The position numbers and the translations under genes were made by a program. Below, piece by piece: positions 29,405 through 33,560 of a DNA stretch of 33,560 nucleotides (its first letter is position 1; each line of letters opens with the position of its first letter). The DNA is from Comamonadaceae bacterium (GTDB lineage: Bacteria > Pseudomonadota > Gammaproteobacteria > Burkholderiales > Burkholderiaceae_C), in contig CANCCF010000026.1 of assembly GCA_947374485.1 (NCBI GenBank), positions 1 to 33,560 on the forward strand, in the 5' to 3' direction. A model generated the notes under the pieces. The model saw nothing but the letters and a program-made list of their open reading frames with translations. It ran no database searches and was not told where the DNA came from.

Positions 29405-30771
29405 GGGCTGGCGGCGCGCGGGCGCGACGGCTTGGCGCGGCCCAAGTTCTGCGCGGACTGCACTGGCTGCACTGGCTGCACGCGCTGCACCGTCGCCACC
29501 GGGAAGCCACGGTACTGCTGCCGCACAGGTTGCGGCAGCAGGCTGCGCGTGGCCACCAGCAGCACCAGGATGTTGTAGGGCACATCAAAATAGGCCAGGC
29601 TCAAAAAGGCGCCGCCCACCGCATAGCCCACCAGTGCCACCTGGCACATGCGCGCCAGATCCCCGGCCCAGGCCCATTCGGCGGGAGCCTTCAAGGGCGC
29701 AAGCCTTCGGGTCTGCACTGCAATCTGCCGGGACATGCGCAAGGCCAGCAACCACAGCAGCAGAAACAGCGCAAGGCCGATGTAACCATGCTCGCCCAGC
29801 ACAGAAAAATAAATGCTGTGCGCCACCTTGATGTTGCCGGGGTCCGGGGCAAAGCGGGCAAAAATTTCGGGGGTGTAGATGTCAAAGCCGCCACCGGTGA
29901 GGTGGTGGTTGGCAATGCGCACCGTCGTCCACCAGGCGTTGATGCGGCCCAGCGCCGAACCGTCGCCGTCGTAGGACTGGATGCTGCGCATGCGCTCTTC
30001 CCACGACTCTGGCATCAGCGCCAGCACCGCCACCGACGCCAGCGCCATCGTCAGGCCGGTGAGAATTTTGTGGTGCGAGCGCAGCCACAGCATGCCCGCC
30101 ATGGCCACCAGCGCCAGCAGGGCCCCGCGCGACTGCGTGCCCGCTATGGCCACCACACACAGGCCCATGGCCAGCAGCAGCGCCCAACGCAGCCACATGC
30201 GTTGGGCCTGCAGGCGCACATAGTTCATCAGCGGCAAGGCCATGACCAGCGCCAGCGCGAGTTCGTTGTTGCCTTCAATGAAACTGCCCGGGGGGCCCCA
30301 CACGTGGTGTTCGCCACCGGTGGCTACGGTGAACAGCCCGCCCTTGACGCCATAAAACCCCAGCGACACCACGTTGGCCCAGACGAACCAGTCGATGTGC
30401 CTGCGTTCGGTGAGCGCCACCACGGCCACCAGCGTCATCAGCTGGATCTTGAGCACCTTGCTGAGTTGCGGCCAGGAGCTCTGCGGGTTGATGGCCAAGA
30501 GCGTGGTCAGGCACATCCACAGCACAAACAGCAGCAGCACCAGCACCACTGGCTGGCGCAGGCGCGACCACTGGTTGGGGTTGAAGGGCAGCGACAGCAG
30601 GGCTGCCCCCGCGGCCAAGGCTGCGAAGGGCATGGTGGTGGCAAAACCATAGGCCAGCTGGTGCGGATTCATCAGGCTGATCCAGGTCCACAGCAGCACC
30701 GCCGCCCAGGTCAATCGCGCAGCAAACGGCAAGGCACCAAAAAACACCAGCACCAGCAGCAGGTCACGCAT
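29401..30771 (-). CDS. O-antigen ligase/polymerase-like protein, exosortase-A-associated O-glycosylation ligase type
   Basis: A 456-residue membrane protein with about 10-12 hydrophobic helices and a large periplasmic loop. Pieces typical of the Wzy_C/O-ligase fold and of the exosortase A-associated putative O-glycosylation ligase family are LWTWISLMNPHQLAYGFA at the start, TERRHIDWFVWAN, GPPGSFIEGNNELAL and GTQSRGALLAL. It probably polymerises or transfers the exopolysaccharide repeat. The ATG at 30771 overlaps the CapK-like gene by 8 bases. The C-terminus beyond the last helix carries a short VQ-repeat tail encoded by a 9-base tandem repeat. Confidence 0.9.
   Translation of the reverse strand: MRDLLLVLVFFGALPFAARLTWAAVLLWTWISLMNPHQLAYGFATTMPFAALAAGAALLSLPFNPNQWSRLRQPVVLVLLLFVLWMCLTTLLAINPQSSWPQLSKVLKIQLMTLVAVVALTERRHIDWFVWANVVSLGFYGVKGGLFTVATGGEHHVWGPPGSFIEGNNELALALVMALPLMNYVRLQAQRMWLRWALLLAMGLCVVAIAGTQSRGALLALVAMAGMLWLRSHHKILTGLTMALASVAVLALMPESWEERMRSIQSYDGDGSALGRINAWWTTVRIANHHLTGGGFDIYTPEIFARFAPDPGNIKVAHSIYFSVLGEHGYIGLALFLLLWLLALRMSRQIAVQTRRLAPLKAPAEWAWAGDLARMCQVALVGYAVGGAFLSLAYFDVPYNILVLLVATRSLLPQPVRQQYRGFPVATVQRVQPVQPVQSAQNLGRAKPSRPRAASP
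29458..29493 (-). repeat. 9-base tandem repeat in the ligase tail
   Basis: Four consecutive units: CTGCACTGG twice, then CTGCACGCG and CTGCACCGT (plus-strand reading). They encode the (R/P/T)VQ repeats near the C-terminus of the ligase. The repeat keeps the frame, so its copy number may vary among strains. Confidence 0.8.
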
Positions 30772-32179
30772 GGCGCGCCTCCCCACCGGGTGCGGCAAAG
30801 GCATCGAGCTCGCTCAGCACAAAGCGGTGCTTGCCCGAGGGCACCACTTCAATCTGCTCCACCCGCTGCACTTCAATTTGCACCCCGGCACCCAGACGGG
30901 CCTGGAAGTCGCGCACGATGCGGCTGTGGCTGTGCGCGTCCAGCGTGTCGGCCACCAGCCGCACCACGGTGTGGTCGCGCGCGCGCTGGTGGATCTGGTA
31001 CTGCACCAGCTGCGGCATGTCGCGCAGGATGTAGGTCAGGGCGGAGGCGGGCAGCACCGCGCCGTTTTCGGCCACCACAAAGTGGTTGGACTTGCCCTGC
31101 ACATCGGCCAGCACCGGCAGGCCACGGCCGCAGGCACAGGCGTAGGGGCTGAGCGCACCCATGTCGCCGGTGCGGTAGCGTAAAAACGGAAAGTCAGCCG
31201 TGCCCAGGTGGGTGACCACCAGCTCGCCGAGCTCACCGGGTGCGGCAGGCTGGCCATCGGCGCGCAGCACCTCCAGCACGATGTCTTCAGCGCAGACGTG
31301 CAGGCTGCCCGCCGGGCATTCATGCGCAATGAAACCCGCATCGCGCGCGCCATAGCCATTGGCCACCGGGCAGCCAAACACCTCTTGCAGCAGCACGCGC
31401 TGCGCGGCATACAGCAGCTCACCGGTGACAAACACCACGCGAATGCCGAGGCCGCTCAGGTCCACGCTGCGCTGGCGCGCGCGCCCGGCTATTTGCGCCA
31501 GGCTCGACGGGTAGCCAAACAGCATGGCCGGGCGGCGGCGCTGGATGCTGGCGATGAAGTGGTCCAGCGTGGCCTCTGACACGCCAAAGGCGGGCAGCAG
31601 GTGGCTGCGCAACAGGCCGTCGCGCAGGCGCTTGAGGCGGTCTTGCGCGCGCAGCTCGATGGGGCTGCCCCACACCACCAGCTCGGGGTCGCCAATGTCC
31701 ACACCCCACCAACGCGTGGCGCGCCACTTGGCCGCCACATCGTGGCTCTTGCGGGCTTTGCCAATCCAGAACACCAGCGGCTCGCCCGACGAGCCGCCCG
31801 TGCTGTAGCGCGCCAGCGGGCCGTGGCCGTGGGCCAGCATCTGCGCGCTGTGGGCGCGGATGCTGCGCTTGTCCAGAAGCGGCAAGGCCTGCAGGTCGCG
31901 CACGGACTGCAAGCCGCGCGGCTCGAAGGCCGCTTGCGCAAACAGCTGCTGGTAGTAGGGCACGCGCTGGCCGATGCTGAGCAAAAAATCGCGCAACCTG
32001 TGGGCCTGCTGTTCGGCAAGTGCCTCGGCAGACCACCACTGGCTGGCCTCCAGACGGCGCCGCAGCGCCACCGAGTCGTGGCCCTTGAGGCGCTCCTGCA
32101 GGGGGAAGAGCCAGTTGGAGCACAGGCGGGTGTACAGGCCTGAACGCGGGCCTGTTGCTACTTCACTGCTCTGGCTCAC
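30764..32179 (-). CDS. CapK/PaaK-like adenylate-forming enzyme
   Basis: A 471-residue cytosolic protein of the phenylacetate-CoA ligase/CapK branch of adenylate-forming enzymes. Visible motifs are the P-loop-like STGGSSGEPLVFW (about 130-142), NGYGARDAGFIAHEC and FLRYRTGDMG. A Cys-rich turn CACGRGLP follows. In capsule and exopolysaccharide loci such proteins probably activate an acyl group for decorating the polymer, which fits the acyl carrier protein and GNAT-like gene on the other arm (inference). The start is GTG at 32179: GGAGG lies 7 bases upstream and GTGA overlaps the glycosyltransferase stop by 4 bases; the longer open frame to 32284 is not supported. Confidence 0.92.
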   Translation of the reverse strand: MSQSSEVATGPRSGLYTRLCSNWLFPLQERLKGHDSVALRRRLEASQWWSAEALAEQQAHRLRDFLLSIGQRVPYYQQLFAQAAFEPRGLQSVRDLQALPLLDKRSIRAHSAQMLAHGHGPLARYSTGGSSGEPLVFWIGKARKSHDVAAKWRATRWWGVDIGDPELVVWGSPIELRAQDRLKRLRDGLLRSHLLPAFGVSEATLDHFIASIQRRRPAMLFGYPSSLAQIAGRARQRSVDLSGLGIRVVFVTGELLYAAQRVLLQEVFGCPVANGYGARDAGFIAHECPAGSLHVCAEDIVLEVLRADGQPAAPGELGELVVTHLGTADFPFLRYRTGDMGALSPYACACGRGLPVLADVQGKSNHFVVAENGAVLPASALTYILRDMPQLVQYQIHQRARDHTVVRLVADTLDAHSHSRIVRDFQARLGAGVQIEVQRVEQIEVVPSGKHRFVLSELDAFAAPGGEARHA

Positions 32180-33384
32180 AACAGCACCTCCGTGTTGTGC
32201 AGCGCAGGGCGACGCGCGGCGTGGGCGGCCACGGCGCGCCGGTAGGCGTCCAGCCACAGCGGGGTGACCGCAGGCCAGGCGCAATGCGCGACTTCCAGCA
32301 AACCGGCCTGCGCCAAGCGCTGCGCCAAGCCCGGCTCTTGCAACACGCGCAGCACTTCGCGGGCCAGCGCGGCGTCATCGTCCACGTCCACCAGCAGACC
32401 GCTGCGGCCGTGTTGCAGCAGGTCGGGCACACCACCGGCGCGGGTGCTGACCACGGGCACGCCCGCGGCAAAGGCTTCCAGGATGGACAGCGGCATGTTG
32501 TCCACGAGGCTGGGGTTGATGAGGCAGGCACTCGCTGCCAGCAGCTCCGGCATGGCGGTATTGACTACGCGCCCGGTGAAGCACACGGCCTCTGCCGGGT
32601 GCAGGCGGCGGGCCAGGGCCTGCAGGCGATCCTGTTCGGCGCCGCTGCCAGCAATCACCAGCCGCACGCGGGGCAGTTGCTCGCGCACAAGGGCCAAGGC
32701 GCGGATGGCCGTGTCGATGCCGTAGATGCGCTCCAGGTTGCGGCTGACCAGCAACTGCGGTGCGGCGTGCTGCGCTGGCTGTGCTTGCTCCGCTGCCCTG
32801 CCCTGCCCTGCACCGAAGCGCGCCAGGTCCACCCCATTGGGAATGACTTCGCACATCAGGCCATGGCGCTCAAACACCCGTTGCAAAAAGGCCGAGGGCA
32901 CCACCCGCAGCGTGCTGAGCGCCAGCAGGCGACGCACCATAAGCGGCCCACGCGACAAAAATGCGTCTGCATTGCCCCCGTGGTAATGGGTGATGACGGG
33001 CTTGTGGCGCAGCCACGCCACGCCAATGGCCGGTGCGGCAAACAGGTGCCAGGCCCAGCCGGAGTTGGCCAGCACATGCACCAGGTCACAGCGGCCGGTG
33101 GCGCGCCACAGGTGCAGCCCATAGGGCAGCAGGCGGCACAGCGCGCGCACCGCGGGCACGCGCGCCAGCCAGGCCGGGCGGATCGGCGCATTGCTGGGCA
33201 CGGCCTCTACCGCCAGGCCTTCGGCCCGCAGCACGGCTTGCAGCTGCGCGCACTGGTGGGCCATGCCGCCCGCTGGCGGCGGCAGCGGCCCCACCAGGCA
33301 GACGCGCAGCGGCTGCACGCCCGGCGCGGTAGCGGCCATGGGGGGCTGCCTTGGCACTTGCCGGGGTATGTCTGCTACCAGCAC
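32176..33384 (-). CDS. Glycosyltransferase family 1 (GT4-type)
   Basis: A 402-residue GT-B glycosyltransferase. The N-terminal domain begins LRVCLVGPLPPPAGGMA (about 26-42); the linker has EVIPNGVDLARF, and the C-terminal domain ends with the donor-binding ILEAFAAGVPVVSTRAGGVPDLL segment containing the E-x7-E-like motif of GT4 enzymes. It should transfer a sugar from a nucleotide donor to the lipid-linked exopolysaccharide intermediate on the cytosolic face. The start is GTG at 33384, with GGAGGG just upstream and a 10-base overlap with the dehydrogenase gene; the internal ATG at 33339 is an alternative. Confidence 0.93.
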   Translation of the reverse strand: MLVADIPRQVPRQPPMAATAPGVQPLRVCLVGPLPPPAGGMAHQCAQLQAVLRAEGLAVEAVPSNAPIRPAWLARVPAVRALCRLLPYGLHLWRATGRCDLVHVLANSGWAWHLFAAPAIGVAWLRHKPVITHYHGGNADAFLSRGPLMVRRLLALSTLRVVPSAFLQRVFERHGLMCEVIPNGVDLARFGAGQGRAAEQAQPAQHAAPQLLVSRNLERIYGIDTAIRALALVREQLPRVRLVIAGSGAEQDRLQALARRLHPAEAVCFTGRVVNTAMPELLAASACLINPSLVDNMPLSILEAFAAGVPVVSTRAGGVPDLLQHGRSGLLVDVDDDAALAREVLRVLQEPGLAQRLAQAGLLEVAHCAWPAVTPLWLDAYRRAVAAHAARRPALHNTEVLL

Positions 33385-33560
33385 AGGCCCTCCACACGGG
33401 CGCGCAGGCCGGGGTCGAGTGGCAGGTGCACCAGGTCCAGCAAGGTTTGTTCTTCGTGGCAGTGGGCGTTCAGCGCCTCCAGCACCTCGGCGCCGCCCAT
33501 GCCCAGCACCAGCACTTCGGATGTTGCTATCACCCGGGCCAGGTCGGGCTGCAGCATGGC
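33375..33560 (-). CDS. Nucleotide-sugar dehydrogenase, C-terminal fragment (GDP-mannose 6-dehydrogenase-like)
   Basis: The last 61 residues of a protein that continues beyond the window edge. The pattern IATSEVLVLGMGG followed by ALNAHCHEEQTLLDLVHLP resembles the C-terminal UDP/GDP-sugar-binding domain of the UDP-glucose/GDP-mannose dehydrogenase family (AlgD-like), which oxidises a nucleotide sugar to a uronic acid. The family is likely but the substrate cannot be told from this fragment. It is the first visible gene of the minus-strand exopolysaccharide operon and overlaps the glycosyltransferase gene. Confidence 0.7.
   Translation of the reverse strand, partial: AMLQPDLARVIATSEVLVLGMGGAEVLEALNAHCHEEQTLLDLVHLPLDPGLRARVEGLCW

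Overview
The window is a GC-rich bacterial chromosome segment packed with genes. Protein families, operon style and codon use suggest a betaproteobacterium of the order Burkholderiales, most likely Comamonadaceae (Rhodoferax/Curvibacter/Acidovorax-like). This placement is inferred from recognised families; no rRNA or marker gene is present.

Left part (1-6 kb): the end of a cytochrome bd-type quinol oxidase operon (cydA, cut by the window edge, then cydB), three small plus-strand genes (an unknown acidic protein, a tiny lipoprotein, a DUF5710 protein), then, on the minus strand, a host-attachment-family protein and a complete LonA protease.

Middle-left (6-11.8 kb): the most interesting block. 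Four exported proteins lie head to tail on the minus strand: a 446-residue Asn/Gly-rich, Cys-free, low-complexity protein, a 113-residue protein with an RGGF motif, a periplasmic C39-type cysteine peptidase, and a 164-residue protein with a second RGGF motif. A textbook -24/-12 sigma-54 promoter precedes the first gene, with inverted repeats further upstream. The next gene encodes a sigma-54 activator (GAFTGA present), and the divergent neighbour encodes an outer-membrane beta-barrel. The architecture resembles Pseudomonas Fap functional amyloid (amyloid subunits, C39 peptidase FapD, barrel FapF) but is not identical. I read it as a sigma-54-controlled secreted-fibre or surface-polymer system.

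Middle (11.8-16.7 kb): a signalling cluster on the minus strand. It holds a PAS-only protein, a Crp/Fnr regulator lacking the FNR N-terminal cysteine cluster, a NarL-type response regulator and its PAS/HisKA_3 histidine kinase (ATGA overlap).

Right part (16.8-33.6 kb): an exopolysaccharide locus of the exosortase-A-associated type. The plus arm has an acyl carrier protein, two exosortase-associated alpha/beta hydrolases, a TPR protein, a Wzx-like flippase and an asparagine-synthase-like enzyme; a GNAT-like gene lies antisense among them. Two Tat-exported proteins follow, one propeller-like and one polysaccharide-lyase-14-like. The minus arm (33.56 to 28.44 kb) is a tightly coupled operon: a sugar-nucleotide dehydrogenase (partial), glycosyltransferase, CapK-like adenylate-forming enzyme, O-ligase and polysaccharide deacetylase. 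Between the arms sits a lipoprotein hydrolase of visibly lower GC, probably acquired. A 12-bp palindromic motif, TGCG-N4-CGCA with an A/T-rich centre, recurs upstream of at least three transcription units of this locus and looks like a shared operator. No exosortase gene and no PEP-CTERM protein was seen in the window.
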